Notes: generated by a model from the sequence alone, not told the origin. Shown: positions 7,406-16,505, counted from the stretch's first letter. The stretch: DNA of 32,171 nucleotides from Clostridium sp. CAG:964 (GCA_000435335.1 FR891333.1:64696-96866); one strand, 5' to 3'. Translations and numbers: made by a program.

Positions 7406-9394
7406 TTACGAAAGGTCAAGGGAATCGGTGTATTCTGCACCGTGGTCAACAATATACTGCTTTCTGCCGGACAGATTGTCACCCAGCAGAATGTCAAACA
7501 TTTGAGATGTACGCTCTGCGTCATCGGGAAGAACCTCTATAAGTCGGCGTGTAGCCGGGTTCATAGTGGTAAGGTTCATCATATCCGGCTCATTTTCACC
7601 AAGTCCTTTTGAACGCTGAATAGTAAACCTCTCGCTGCCTATTTCATTTATAAATTTTTCCTTTTCCTTTTCATTGTATGCAAAATAAACATTCTTCTTT
7701 GTGGTAATTTCATAAAGAGGAGATTCTGCAATAAACACCTTTCCCGCCTCAATAAGATCCGGCGTTAGGCGGTAAATCATTGTAAGCAGAAGTGTACGAA
7801 TTTGGAAGCCGTCCACATCGGCATCGGTACAAATGATAACCTTGTTCCATCTAAGTAAATTTATATCAAAATTAGCAATGTCTTTGTTTGCCTTTGAGCT
7901 TACCTGCACGCCGCAGCCCAAAACCTTCATTAGGTCTGTTATAATTTCGCTTTTAAATATTTTGCTGTAGTCCGCCTTTAGGCAGTTAAGTATTTTTCCC
8001 CTAATAGGCATAATAGCCTGAAAGTCCGGGTTTCGTGCCTGCTTACAGGCACCGAGTGCCGAGTCGCCCTCTACTATGAATATTTCCCTTTCGCTGTTGT
8101 CTTTGCTTCTGCAGTCTACAAACTTAGCTACACGGTTGGTCATATCCATTGTACTGGTAAGCTTTTTCTTTAGGTTTGCTCTGGTTTTTTCGGCATTTTC
8201 ACGGCTTCGCTTATTAATAAGCACCTGATTTGCTATTTTTTCGGCGTCAAGTGGGTTTTCTATAAAGTATATTTCAAGATTGTGGCGGAACATATCTACC
8301 ATTGCATCCTGAATGCCCTTGTTGTTAATAGCCTTTTTAGTTTGGTTTTCGTAAGAAGTAACGCTTGAAAACGAAGAAACAACTACAACAAGACAGTCAA
8401 GCACATCTTCGTCTTTTATTTGGCTTTCGTTTTTATTGTACTTGTTATTTGTTTTTAAATACTGGTTTATGCTGTACTTAAAGGCGTTTCTTACGGCCTT
8501 GTCGGGAGCACCGCCATATTCCAGCCAGCTGGAATTATGGTAGTATTCCGTAAGCGACACACGGTTTGAAAAGGCAAAGGCTATGTTTATTTTTGTTTTA
8601 TACTCCGGCTTATCCTGACGATCTCGTGCCATTTTTTCGGCACTCCAGCTTTGCACTGCAGTAAGTCCGTCTTCTCCTACTATTTCCTGTACATGGTCGG
8701 TAATACCGTTTACATAGTTAAAACGCTGTTCCTCAAACTCCTTGCCGTTTTGGTTGCGGAATATAAAGGTTACTCCTGCGTTTACAATAGCCTGTCTTTT
8801 TATCATTTCAACAAAATATTCTGCCGAAACATTTATGTCTGTAAAAACATCAAGGTCAGGTCTCCAGCGGATTTTTGTGCCTGTATCCTTCTTTTTGTAA
8901 GGTTCTTTTTTAAGTCCGCCTATGTTTTCGCCTTTTTCAAAATGCAGAGTATACTTAAAGCCGTCACGCTTAATTTCTGCGTCCATCCACTGTGAAGCAT
9001 ACTGTGTGGCACAAAGTCCCAGTCCGTTTAAGCCAAGTGAATATTCGTAGTTTTCGCCCTCGGAATTATTATACTTACCGCCGGCATACAGCTCGCAAAA
9101 GGTTAAGTCCCAATTGTACCTGCCCTCGTTTTCGTTGTAATCAACAGGAATTCCTCTGCCATGGTCTTCTATTTCCACAGAATTATCTTCATATCTGGTT
9201 ACAACAATTTCACTGCCGTAGCCCTCTCGTGCTTCGTCTATTGAATTTGACAAAATTTCAAAAACAGAGTGCTGACAGCCCTCTATACTGTCAGAGCCAA
9301 AAATAACAGCCGGTCTTTTTCTAACTCGGTCTGCACCCTTTAGTATAGTAATACTGTCATTGCCATACTCCTGAGTTGTTTTTTTCTTTGCCAT
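7406..9394 (-). CDS. Type IIA DNA topoisomerase subunit B (divergent GyrB/ParE-like)
   Basis: ATPase and TOPRIM subunit that partners the A subunit encoded next. It has 662 residues. The GHKL ATPase part (about 10-210) has FEILSNSIDEA (general base Glu46, Mg-binding Asn50), DHGRGIP (Asp77) and the ATP-lid segment LGLNGLG, which replaces the usual GGLHGVG. The transducer follows (about 220-400). TOPRIM shows EGDSALG instead of the common EGDSAGG, then PIRGKILN and TDADVDG. QRSKGLGE near the C-terminus is also typical. All catalytic acidic residues are present, but several normally invariant neighbours differ, so this is a separate subfamily rather than the housekeeping GyrB. AGGTGA precedes ATG 9394. 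uvrB ends only 8 bases upstream, so the genes are co-transcribed. Confidence 0.94.
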   Translation of the reverse strand: MAKKKTTQEYGNDSITILKGADRVRKRPAVIFGSDSIEGCQHSVFEILSNSIDEAREGYGSEIVVTRYEDNSVEIEDHGRGIPVDYNENEGRYNWDLTFCELYAGGKYNNSEGENYEYSLGLNGLGLCATQYASQWMDAEIKRDGFKYTLHFEKGENIGGLKKEPYKKKDTGTKIRWRPDLDVFTDINVSAEYFVEMIKRQAIVNAGVTFIFRNQNGKEFEEQRFNYVNGITDHVQEIVGEDGLTAVQSWSAEKMARDRQDKPEYKTKINIAFAFSNRVSLTEYYHNSSWLEYGGAPDKAVRNAFKYSINQYLKTNNKYNKNESQIKDEDVLDCLVVVVSSFSSVTSYENQTKKAINNKGIQDAMVDMFRHNLEIYFIENPLDAEKIANQVLINKRSRENAEKTRANLKKKLTSTMDMTNRVAKFVDCRSKDNSEREIFIVEGDSALGACKQARNPDFQAIMPIRGKILNCLKADYSKIFKSEIITDLMKVLGCGVQVSSKANKDIANFDINLLRWNKVIICTDADVDGFQIRTLLLTMIYRLTPDLIEAGKVFIAESPLYEITTKKNVYFAYNEKEKEKFINEIGSERFTIQRSKGLGENEPDMMNLTTMNPATRRLIEVLPDDAERTSQMFDILLGDNLSGRKQYIVDHGAEYTDSLDLS

Positions 9395-9402
9395 TGTTTC
9401 AC

Positions 9403-11367
9403 CTATTTCTTTCCTTTTAGTTTATTTATTTTATCACGCAAATATGCCGCATGCTCAAACTCCAACAGCTTTGCGGCAGCTTTCATTTCTTTTGTTAGTG
9501 ATTCTATTAATTTTTGTTTTTCTTCCTTTGTCAGGCGTTTGCCCTTTTTATCGTAAACCTCTTTATCATTATGAGAAGAAATCTCCAGTATATCCGCAAC
9601 CTTTTTTGTAATGGTTTTTGGAACAATTCCGTTTTCTTGGTTGTAGCTGTTTTGTATAGAACGCCTACGCTCCGTTTCCCTAATAGCGTATTCCATCTGC
9701 GGCGTTACAGAGTCGGCATACATTATAACCGTTCCCTCTGCATTACGGGCGGCTCTGCCTATAGTTTGTATCAGCGACCGCTCGCTTCTTAAAAAGCCTG
9801 CCTTGTCGGCGTCTAAAATTGCAACCAACGAAACCTCCGGTATGTCAAGCCCCTCACGCAAAAGGTTGATTCCCACAAGCACATCAAACTCCCCTAAACG
9901 CAGGTCACGAATAATTTTCATACGCTCTACGGTGTCAACATCACTGTGCATATAACGTACCTTAATACCCATTGTTTCAAAGTAGACAGTTAAATCCTCT
10001 GCCATTTTCTTGGTAAGTGTTGTTACAAGCACACGCTCTTTTTTAGCTACACGAATATTTATTTCCGACACTAAATCGTCCATTTGACCGTCTATAGGTC
10101 TTACAGAAATTTCAGGGTCAAGCAGTCCCGTAGGGCGTATAACCTGCTCCGCCACAACAGCCGACCTTTCCAGCTCAAGGTCGCCGGGAGTGGCACTGAC
10201 AAACACAGCCTGGTTTATTCTTTCGTAAAACTCATCAAAATTCAGCGGTCTGTTATCCAGTGCAGACGGAAGCCTGAAGCCGTATTCAATAAGGTTTTCC
10301 TTTCTTGCCCTGTCGCCTGCAAACATACCCCTAACCTGCGGCAGTGTTACATGGGATTCGTCCACAAACAGCAAAAAATCCTTTGGAAAATAGTCAAGCA
10401 GTGTGTAAGGCGAAGAGCCGGGTGCTCTGCCCGACAAAACCCTTGAGTAATTTTCGATACCGGTACAAAAGCCGATTTCCTGCAGCATTTCAATATCATA
10501 GCGGGTACGCTGTTCTATACGCTGTGCTTCAAGGAGCTTGCCCTTATCCTCAAAAAATTTTATTCTTTCCTCAAGCTCTGCCTCCAGCTCCTTTATAGCC
10601 TTAAACATTTTATCCTTTGGTACAATGTAATGTGACGCCGGATATATGGCGGCATGCTTAAGCTCGCCGTAAAGCTCGCCTGTAAGGGCGTTTATCTCGG
10701 TTATTCTATCTATTTCATCACCAAAATATTCTACTCTGATTATTTTACCCTCGCTGTTTGCCGGGTAAATCTCTACAACATCACCACGCACTCTGAATTT
10801 ATTACGAACAAAATTCACATCGTTTCGCTCATACTGTAATTCTACAAGCTTACGCAGTAAATCGTCACGGGACTTTTCCATACCCGGTCTTAGAGAGATA
10901 ACCATATTTCGGTAATCAATAGGGTTACCCAAGCTGTATATACAGGACACACTGGCAACAATTATAACATCTCGCCGTTCCGACAGTGCAAGGGTTGCAC
11001 TGTGCCGAAGCTTGTCTATTTCGTCGTTTATAGAGCTGTCCTTTTCAATATAGGTGTCGGTTTGTGCAACATAGGCCTCCGGCTGGTAGTAATCGTAATA
11101 GGATACAAAATATTCCACAGCATTTTCCGGAAAAAACTCCTTAAACTCACTGCACAGCTGTGCCGCCAAGGTTTTGTTGTGGGCAAGCACAAGCGTAGGT
11201 CTGTTTTCCCTTGCTATTATATTGGCCATAGTAAAGGTTTTGCCCGAGCCTGTTACACCAAGCAGGGTTTGCTCCCTGTTGCCGGCTTCTATTGACCTGC
11301 ATATTTCATCTATTGCCTGTGGCTGGTCGCCTGTAGGCTTGTATTGTGAGTGTAATTTAAAATTCAT
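9403..11367 (-). CDS. uvrB: Excinuclease ABC subunit B
   Basis: Nucleotide excision repair helicase-like subunit that receives damaged DNA from UvrA and recruits UvrC. It has 654 residues. Walker A is GVTGSGKT (37-44). The DNA-clamping beta-hairpin region YYDYYQPEAY is at about 90-99, and the Walker B-type box reads DESH. Helicase motifs VSATPGD, GINLLREGLDIP and QTIGRAAR follow. A UVR motif at the C-terminus (about 618-650) binds UvrA/UvrC. The start is ATG 11367, preceded by GGTGG; a TTG at 11379 would overlap this site. It sits 18 bases after radC and 8 before the topoisomerase B gene. I see no LexA-like box with confidence. Confidence 0.98.
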   Translation of the reverse strand: MNFKLHSQYKPTGDQPQAIDEICRSIEAGNREQTLLGVTGSGKTFTMANIIARENRPTLVLAHNKTLAAQLCSEFKEFFPENAVEYFVSYYDYYQPEAYVAQTDTYIEKDSSINDEIDKLRHSATLALSERRDVIIVASVSCIYSLGNPIDYRNMVISLRPGMEKSRDDLLRKLVELQYERNDVNFVRNKFRVRGDVVEIYPANSEGKIIRVEYFGDEIDRITEINALTGELYGELKHAAIYPASHYIVPKDKMFKAIKELEAELEERIKFFEDKGKLLEAQRIEQRTRYDIEMLQEIGFCTGIENYSRVLSGRAPGSSPYTLLDYFPKDFLLFVDESHVTLPQVRGMFAGDRARKENLIEYGFRLPSALDNRPLNFDEFYERINQAVFVSATPGDLELERSAVVAEQVIRPTGLLDPEISVRPIDGQMDDLVSEINIRVAKKERVLVTTLTKKMAEDLTVYFETMGIKVRYMHSDVDTVERMKIIRDLRLGEFDVLVGINLLREGLDIPEVSLVAILDADKAGFLRSERSLIQTIGRAARNAEGTVIMYADSVTPQMEYAIRETERRRSIQNSYNQENGIVPKTITKKVADILEISSHNDKEVYDKKGKRLTKEEKQKLIESLTKEMKAAAKLLEFEHAAYLRDKINKLKGKK

Positions 11368-11385
11368 TATAACCACCAATATTTA

Positions 11386-12072
11386 TTAATACATTTCGTC
11401 CATAAATCCCGAATCCTTTAAGGAAACATAATCATCATCAGCAACGATAATATGGTCAATCAGCACAACATCTATAAGCCGCAGTGCCCTATACACCTTT
11501 TCTGTGGTTTTAATGTCGTCATTAGAGGGCAGGGCAAGACCGCTTGGATGGTTGTGCGACAAAACGGCAAATTTTGCATTGTACAGCACTGCCATTTCTA
11601 TAATTTTACGCACATAAACCTCACAGGCCGAAACAGAGCCCTTGCTTACTACTCCGCAGAAAACCTCTTTGTATTTGCTGTCAAGCAGCAGCAGTACAAC
11701 CGCCTCGTATTCTCTGCCTACAAACTTGTGCTTTATTTTTTCACCAATATTATCTATATCAATTATTTTATCCTTATTATTGTGCTTATCCTCCATATAC
11801 ACACGGCAAATTTCAGGTATAAGCTTAATATATATTGCACAGTTTTCGCTTAACCCCGCTTCCTTCAGCTTGTCAATAGGTGCGTCAAACACAGCCGATA
11901 TAGAGCCGAAGCTGTCAATGAGCATATGTGCAACAGGATTAGTATCCTTTCGGGGAATGGCATAGTACAGCATAAGCTCAAGTGCCTCGTGGCTTTCCAT
12001 ACCGTCAAGTCCGTTATCAATAAATTTTTTTCTCAGCCTGTTTCTGTGACCGCTGTGCGGATTATCGTCCAA
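11386..12072 (-). CDS. radC: RadC family JAB/MPN-domain protein, TTG start
   Basis: RadC-family protein of unsettled biochemical role, named for DNA repair. The 228-residue product has an N-terminal helix-hairpin-helix-like part (about 20-75) and a C-terminal JAMM metalloprotease-like domain. That domain carries the motif HNHPSG, with His173, His175 and Asp186 as metal ligands. I choose TTG 12072 as the start because a full AAGGAGG lies 8-9 bases upstream. A TTG at 12099 in the same frame has no ribosome binding site and would place this Shine-Dalgarno inside the gene. It is the first gene of the radC-uvrB-topoisomerase operon, with a candidate promoter at 12222-12250. Confidence 0.93.
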   Translation of the reverse strand: MDDNPHSGHRNRLRKKFIDNGLDGMESHEALELMLYYAIPRKDTNPVAHMLIDSFGSISAVFDAPIDKLKEAGLSENCAIYIKLIPEICRVYMEDKHNNKDKIIDIDNIGEKIKHKFVGREYEAVVLLLLDSKYKEVFCGVVSKGSVSACEVYVRKIIEMAVLYNAKFAVLSHNHPSGLALPSNDDIKTTEKVYRALRLIDVVLIDHIIVADDDYVSLKDSGFMDEMY

Positions 12073-12364
12073 CTGCTTTCCCTCCTTATATACTATCAAC
12101 CTAAAGCAAGGTATTTGCCTATAAGCGGCGTTAATTTATTTGATTAAATTTTAATAAACTGCTGCTGTTTCTGCTGCACATAAATTGAGCTAACTGCATA
12201 TATTAATACTTATCATTAGCCATAATACTCCATATTAAAATAAATATCAAACCATATTATAATCTATATTATAAAAAAATAAAAGCAAAATTTTTAATTT
12301 CTTTTCTGCAGCCCTTTGCAGAGCTGCTTTCGTTTAGGTTTTTATAAGTCCTTTTACAAAGGGC
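12073..12364. other. AT-rich spacer with long radC leader
   Basis: This stretch without a gene separates radC from the terminator of the next operon. It holds the candidate radC promoter and, downstream of it, about 140 bases of untranslated leader. The leader includes a run of CAGCAG-like triplets (rc of 12160-12178). Upstream of the promoter it is mostly A and T, with further TATAAT-like hexamers near 12255-12275. I recognise no riboswitch or T-box in it. Confidence 0.5.
12222..12250 (-). promoter_or_regulatory. Candidate promoter of the radC-uvrB-topoisomerase operon
   Basis: Minus-strand TTGATA (12250-12245) and TATTAT (12227-12222) are spaced by 17 bases. It is about 150 bases upstream of the radC start. 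The region is AT-rich, so chance matches are possible. Confidence 0.5.
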
Positions 12365-12398
12365 AAAAAAAGAGGACACCCCAAAAGAGGGTATCCTC
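12365..12398 (-). terminator. Rho-independent terminator of the aspS-gatCAB operon
   Basis: GAGGACACCC (12372-12381) pairs with GGGTATCCTC (12389-12398) with one mismatch. On the minus strand the stem is followed directly by seven U residues (12371-12365). It lies 20 bases after the stop of the repeat-tailed membrane protein. Confidence 0.85.
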
Positions 12399-12417
12399 GG
12401 TATGTACTACGCAAGGC

Positions 12418-13509
12418 TTACTGCATTGTACCGTTGTTATTCATATTGTTGTACTCGTTGTTCATATTGTTTTGAGCATTGTTAACAGGAGCACCGTTAT
12501 TCATATTGTTCTGAGCATTGTTAACAGGAGCACCGTTATTCATATTGTTCTGAGCATTGTTAACAGGAGCACCGTTATTCATATTGTTCTGAGCATTGTT
12601 AACAGGAGCACCGTTATTCATATTGTTCTGAGCATTGTTAACAGGAGCACCGTTATTCATATTGTTCTGAGCATTGTTAACAGGAGCACCGTTATTCATA
12701 TTGTTCTGAGCATTGTTAACAGGAGCACCGTTATTCATATTGTTCTGAGCATTGTTAACAGGAGCACCGTTATTCATATTGTTCTGAGCATTGTTAACAG
12801 GAGCACCGTTATTCATATTGTTCTGAGCATTGTTAACAGGAGCACCGTTATTCATATTGTTGTAGCCGTTGTTCATATTGTTTTGAGCATTGTTAACAGG
12901 AGCACCGTTGTTCATATTGTTCTGAGCATTGTTAACAGGAGCACCATTATTCATATTATTCATATTAGGAGCAAATTCCACTGTTTTAATAAGCCTGAAT
13001 TTGCCTATAACAGGAAGCTCATTTGCTCTGCCCTTTACAACATTGTAAATACCAAGCACCATATAGCCTATTACCGCTACATAATATACCAGCCACATTA
13101 TTACATTGACTATTACTCCAAGAACAGGTATAAAACCAAAGATAAAAGTTACAATAGCAACAGCAATAGAGGCCGCAACGGTAAACAGGAAGAGAAGCAG
13201 GCCCTGGTTGGCATGGAAGCGTGCAAATCTGGAATTTTTACTAGCCAGCCACGGAATGAGGAACAACAAACCAAAGTACGAAAAAATAGAAAGCGTCTTA
13301 TTGTCGGAAATATCTCGAGGGCTGATTTGGTCCTTACATCTTGGTGTGTTAAGAATAAAATTCTTTATTTGCTCTATAAACCCGCCGCCATTACTGCCGT
13401 TCGGCTGCTGATATTGATTGTAGCCCTGCTGACCGTTTGGCTGCTGATACTGATTGTAGCCCTGCTGACCGTTTGGCTGTTGGTACTGATTATTCTGCTG
13501 ATTGTTCAT
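12418..13509 (-). CDS. Membrane protein (DUF4870/Tic20-like) with long Asn-rich repeat tail
   Basis: The 363-residue protein has three parts. Residues 1-40 are a Gln/Asn/Gly-rich head with repeats of about 12 residues (QQPNGQQGYNQY type). Residues about 65-185 form a hydrophobic domain with three to four membrane helices, containing FSYFGLLFLIPWL and FHANQGL, the pattern of DUF4870/Tic20-like small membrane proteins. From about 192 onward the tail is built of twelve copies of a 13-residue unit (NMNNGAPVNNAQN). Function is unknown. GGAGG lies 8 bases before ATG 13509; an in-frame upstream start at 13539 lacks a site. The gene follows gatB by 53 bases with no terminator, so it is probably the last cistron of that operon. 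Confidence 0.86.
   Translation of the reverse strand: MNNQQNNQYQQPNGQQGYNQYQQPNGQQGYNQYQQPNGSNGGGFIEQIKNFILNTPRCKDQISPRDISDNKTLSIFSYFGLLFLIPWLASKNSRFARFHANQGLLLFLFTVAASIAVAIVTFIFGFIPVLGVIVNVIMWLVYYVAVIGYMVLGIYNVVKGRANELPVIGKFRLIKTVEFAPNMNNMNNGAPVNNAQNNMNNGAPVNNAQNNMNNGYNNMNNGAPVNNAQNNMNNGAPVNNAQNNMNNGAPVNNAQNNMNNGAPVNNAQNNMNNGAPVNNAQNNMNNGAPVNNAQNNMNNGAPVNNAQNNMNNGAPVNNAQNNMNNGAPVNNAQNNMNNGAPVNNAQNNMNNEYNNMNNNGTMQ
12474..12962. repeat. Tandem repeat, 12 units of 39 bp
   Basis: Ten units run from 12474 to 12863. A 21-base partial unit follows (12864-12884), then two more units (12885-12962). The first nine are identical at every base; the tenth to twelfth carry a few changes. Each unit encodes 13 residues, so copy-number change keeps the reading frame. 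Near-perfect identity indicates recent expansion by slippage or recombination. Confidence 0.97.
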
Positions 13510-13562
13510 ATAATTTTCCTCCAATAAATATAAATACAATATATAATCATAAATTAAGCGAA

Positions 13563-14975
13563 TTACTGAATAATCTGCTTAATTATTTCCTCTGCCTTCA
13601 TAGCGTCTGCCTTGCCACGACTGTTTTTCATTACATAGCCCACTATTGCCTTTACAGCCTTTTCTTTGCCGCCCTTATAGTCGGCAACGGCATTAGGGTT
13701 AGCGTCTACTGCCTCTTGACAAAGCTTTTTGGTTGCCTCCTCGTCCAGTCCGCCCATATCCTTTTCGGAAATAAGCTCCGAAGCCTTCTTGCCTGTTTCA
13801 AGCATTTTATCAAGAGTAGACTTTGCAAGGTTCATTCTTATTTTCTTGCTGTCAAGCAGCTTAATGAGCTCTCTTAGGCTTTCAGCCGAAACAGGTATAT
13901 CAAACTCTTCCTTTGCAGACTCGTTTTCAATAGTTCTGAAAATTTGTCCTATAATAAAGTTTGCCGCTGTTCGTGGGTTTGCTGTACCCTCGCTTGCCCT
14001 TTCAAAATACTCTGCAACTCTTCTGTACTTTACAAGCAGCTGTGCGTCCGACTCAGGAATACCCAGCTTTTCAACATATCGCTCAAGCTTTTCATCAGGC
14101 AGTTCAGGAATAGTTTTCTCCAGCTCCTCTACCTCTTGGTCGGTTACATTTATTGTAACAAGGTCAGGATCACGGAAATAACGGTAATCGTTAGCGTCCT
14201 CTTTGCCACGCATGCTTGATGTTGTGTTTGTTGCATCGTCATAACGCAGTGTTTCCTGCTGAACGCTTCCGCCGCTTTCGATAATATCAATCTGTCTTTC
14301 CTGCTCGTATTCAATAGCCTTTGCCATAAATGCTATTGAATTCATATTTTTAATTTCTGTTCTGGTGCCAAACTCCTTTTGACCTTCGGGACGAACAGAA
14401 ATATTAACATCGCATCTCATAGAGCCTTCCTGCATTTTACAGTCAGAAACGCCTATATAACGCATAATAAGCTGCAGCTTTTCCACATACTCTCTTACCT
14501 CGTCTACAGAGCGGAAATCAGGCTCGGTAACAATCTCGATAAGAGGCACGCCGCCACGGTTATAGTCAACATAGGTATCTCCCTTTTGGTGAATAAGCTT
14601 ACCTGCGTCCTCTTCAATGTGAATACGGTTAAGTCTTATTCTTCTGCCGCTGCTAAGCTCTATATATCCGTTTTTGCACAGCGGCTTGTCATACTGTGAA
14701 ATCTGGTAGGCCTTTGACAGGTCCGGATAGCAGTAGTTTTTTCTGTCCATTTTTGAAATTCTTGAAATTTCGCAGTTCGTAGCCAGTCCGGCCCTTATAG
14801 CATAGCGAACAACCTGTTTGTTCAGCTTTGGCAGGGTACCCGGCAAACCTATACATATCGGACAGCAGTGTGTGTTAGGGCTTCCGCCAAATTCTGTGGT
14901 ACAGCCACAGAAAATCTTAGTTTTTGTACTTAGCTCCACATGAGTTTCAAGTCCTGCAACAAGCTCGTATCTCAT
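13563..14975 (-). CDS. gatB: Asp/Glu-tRNA amidotransferase subunit B
   Basis: Kinase and tRNA-binding subunit of GatCAB. It activates the side-chain carboxyl of Glu-tRNA(Gln) or Asp-tRNA(Asn) with ATP before amidation. The 470 residues fit the family. The N-terminal signature is GLETHVELST, with a zinc-type cysteine set (CGCTTEFGG...CCPICIGLPG). MDRKNYCYPDLSKAYQISQY and EIVTEPD also mark the catalytic domain. The C-terminal helical YqeY-like tail (about 330-470) binds tRNA. Its ATG overlaps the gatA stop by 4 bases (ATGA type), so the two are translationally coupled. Confidence 0.98.
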   Translation of the reverse strand: MRYELVAGLETHVELSTKTKIFCGCTTEFGGSPNTHCCPICIGLPGTLPKLNKQVVRYAIRAGLATNCEISRISKMDRKNYCYPDLSKAYQISQYDKPLCKNGYIELSSGRRIRLNRIHIEEDAGKLIHQKGDTYVDYNRGGVPLIEIVTEPDFRSVDEVREYVEKLQLIMRYIGVSDCKMQEGSMRCDVNISVRPEGQKEFGTRTEIKNMNSIAFMAKAIEYEQERQIDIIESGGSVQQETLRYDDATNTTSSMRGKEDANDYRYFRDPDLVTINVTDQEVEELEKTIPELPDEKLERYVEKLGIPESDAQLLVKYRRVAEYFERASEGTANPRTAANFIIGQIFRTIENESAKEEFDIPVSAESLRELIKLLDSKKIRMNLAKSTLDKMLETGKKASELISEKDMGGLDEEATKKLCQEAVDANPNAVADYKGGKEKAVKAIVGYVMKNSRGKADAMKAEEIIKQIIQ

Positions 14976-16444
14976 AGCTTAACCCCCATTTCTGCACTTT
15001 TAAACATTGTTGAATGTGTGGCGTTTTCATAGTGCCAAGCGGCATTCAAAATGGTAGACTCTGCGAAGGTATTGCCGATAAGCTGCATACCTATAGGCAT
15101 ACCCTTAGCGTTAAAGCCGCACGGTACAGACACTGCCGGCAAGCCTGCAATGTTAATAGGTACTGTGCAAATATCTGTAAGGTAGGTTTCTATAGGGTCG
15201 CTTACAGCCTTGCCAACCTCAAAGGCGGTCATAGGTACTGTAGGGGCCAAAATTACATCTACCTTTTCAAAAGCATTTTTAAAATCCTTTACTATTGTGC
15301 CACGCAGGTTTTGAGCCTTTTTATAGTAAGCGTCATAGTATCCGGCACTAAGAACATAGGTGCCAAGCATAATTCTTCTTTTAACCTCGCTGCCAAAGCC
15401 CTCGCTTCTGGTTTTGCAAACCATATCGTTTACATCGTTATATGTTGGGGTTTTGTAGCCGTACCTTATGCCGTCGTATCTGCCAAGGTTTGAGGAGGCC
15501 TCGGCACAAGCAAGGATATAGTAAACAGGCAGTGCATACTTCAATGCAGGCAGGTCAAACTCTACAATTTCGGCACCCATACTGCGGTAAAGATTGCAGG
15601 CATTTAAAACAGCCTCCTTTACATCGTCACGAATACCCTCAAGATACTCCCTTGCTATGCCTATTTTCATACCCTTAATATCATTTTTAAGTGTGGCGCA
15701 GGCACCTGCACCCTTGTTTCCCTGTGAGGTAGAATCCATTGGGTCAAGCTTTGCAACAGCGTCATAAACAATGGCTGTATCCTCTACTGTTGTTGTAATA
15801 GGGCCTATTTGGTCAAGGCTTGAAGCATATGCAATAAGACCGTATCTTGAAACACTGCCGTATGTAGGCTTTAAGCCTACTATGCCGCAAAAGCTTGCAG
15901 GCTGTCTTATAGAACCGCCTGTGTCCGAGCCCAAGCCATACACGGCAATGTTGCCGCCTACTGCCGATGCTACGCCGCCTGACGAACCGCCGGCAACATG
16001 GTTGAGGCTGTGAGGGTTTTTAGCCCCGCCAAAAACCGAGGTTTCGCAGGAAGAGCCCATTGCGAACTCGTCCATATTTGTTTTTCCCAGCAAAACCGCA
16101 TTTTGCTGCTGCAAAAGCTTCCAAACGGTTGCGTCATAAATAGGCTTATAGCCCTCAAGAATTTTTGAACAACAGGTTGTTTCGATTCCGCTTGTGGATA
16201 TATTATCCTTTAATGTCATTGGAACACCTGCCAGCAAAGGAAGCTCTTCTCCCCTTGCAATTTTATCGTCAACGGCTTTTGCAGCCTTTAAGGCTGTATC
16301 TGCCGTTACATTCACATAAGCGTTCAGGTCGCCGTTGGACTTATCAATAGCGTCCAGATACTGCTGTGTAAGCTCTGTACAGGTAATTTCTTTTCCTGTA
16401 AGCATTTCGTTAATAGCCCTAATTTTGCTTTTAACCTCTGCCAT
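14972..16444 (-). CDS. gatA: Asp/Glu-tRNA amidotransferase subunit A
   Basis: Glutaminase subunit of GatCAB, an amidase-signature enzyme that frees ammonia from glutamine for GatB. It has 490 residues. The catalytic triad is visible as Lys79 (VPMTLKD), Ser154 (AGGSSGG) and Ser178 (GSDTGGSIRQPA); these numbers coincide with the well-studied GatA enzymes. ATG 16444 is chosen because AAGGGA lies about 10 bases upstream and the mature family start (AEVKSKI) begins here; an upstream start at 16483 is less likely. It sits 61 bases after gatC and overlaps gatB. Confidence 0.98.
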   Translation of the reverse strand: MAEVKSKIRAINEMLTGKEITCTELTQQYLDAIDKSNGDLNAYVNVTADTALKAAKAVDDKIARGEELPLLAGVPMTLKDNISTSGIETTCCSKILEGYKPIYDATVWKLLQQQNAVLLGKTNMDEFAMGSSCETSVFGGAKNPHSLNHVAGGSSGGVASAVGGNIAVYGLGSDTGGSIRQPASFCGIVGLKPTYGSVSRYGLIAYASSLDQIGPITTTVEDTAIVYDAVAKLDPMDSTSQGNKGAGACATLKNDIKGMKIGIAREYLEGIRDDVKEAVLNACNLYRSMGAEIVEFDLPALKYALPVYYILACAEASSNLGRYDGIRYGYKTPTYNDVNDMVCKTRSEGFGSEVKRRIMLGTYVLSAGYYDAYYKKAQNLRGTIVKDFKNAFEKVDVILAPTVPMTAFEVGKAVSDPIETYLTDICTVPINIAGLPAVSVPCGFNAKGMPIGMQLIGNTFAESTILNAAWHYENATHSTMFKSAEMGVKL

Positions 16445-16505
16445 TGGTATCAATCCCTTCTGTGGAGTATCGGCTCTGCTCACAACTGAACAGGCACTAT
16501 GCCCA

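Noticed and set aside
12073..12215. A T-box or other riboswitch in the radC leader.
   Set aside because: No conserved T-box core, aptamer motif or terminator/antiterminator pair is visible.
12306..12330. Small CTGCAG/GCAGC inverted repeats as a further terminator or operator.
   Set aside because: The stems are only five bases and overlap in several pairings; no U-tract follows.
12474..12962. Regular repeat array considered as a CRISPR.
   Set aside because: Units are contiguous with no unique spacers and are translated as 13-residue repeats; no cas gene is near.
12316..13527. A 403-codon plus-strand open frame across the 39-bp repeat array.
   Set aside because: It is open only because the repeat unit is a multiple of three and stop-free in this frame; there is no ribosome binding site, and the minus-strand gene has a good start and membrane domain.
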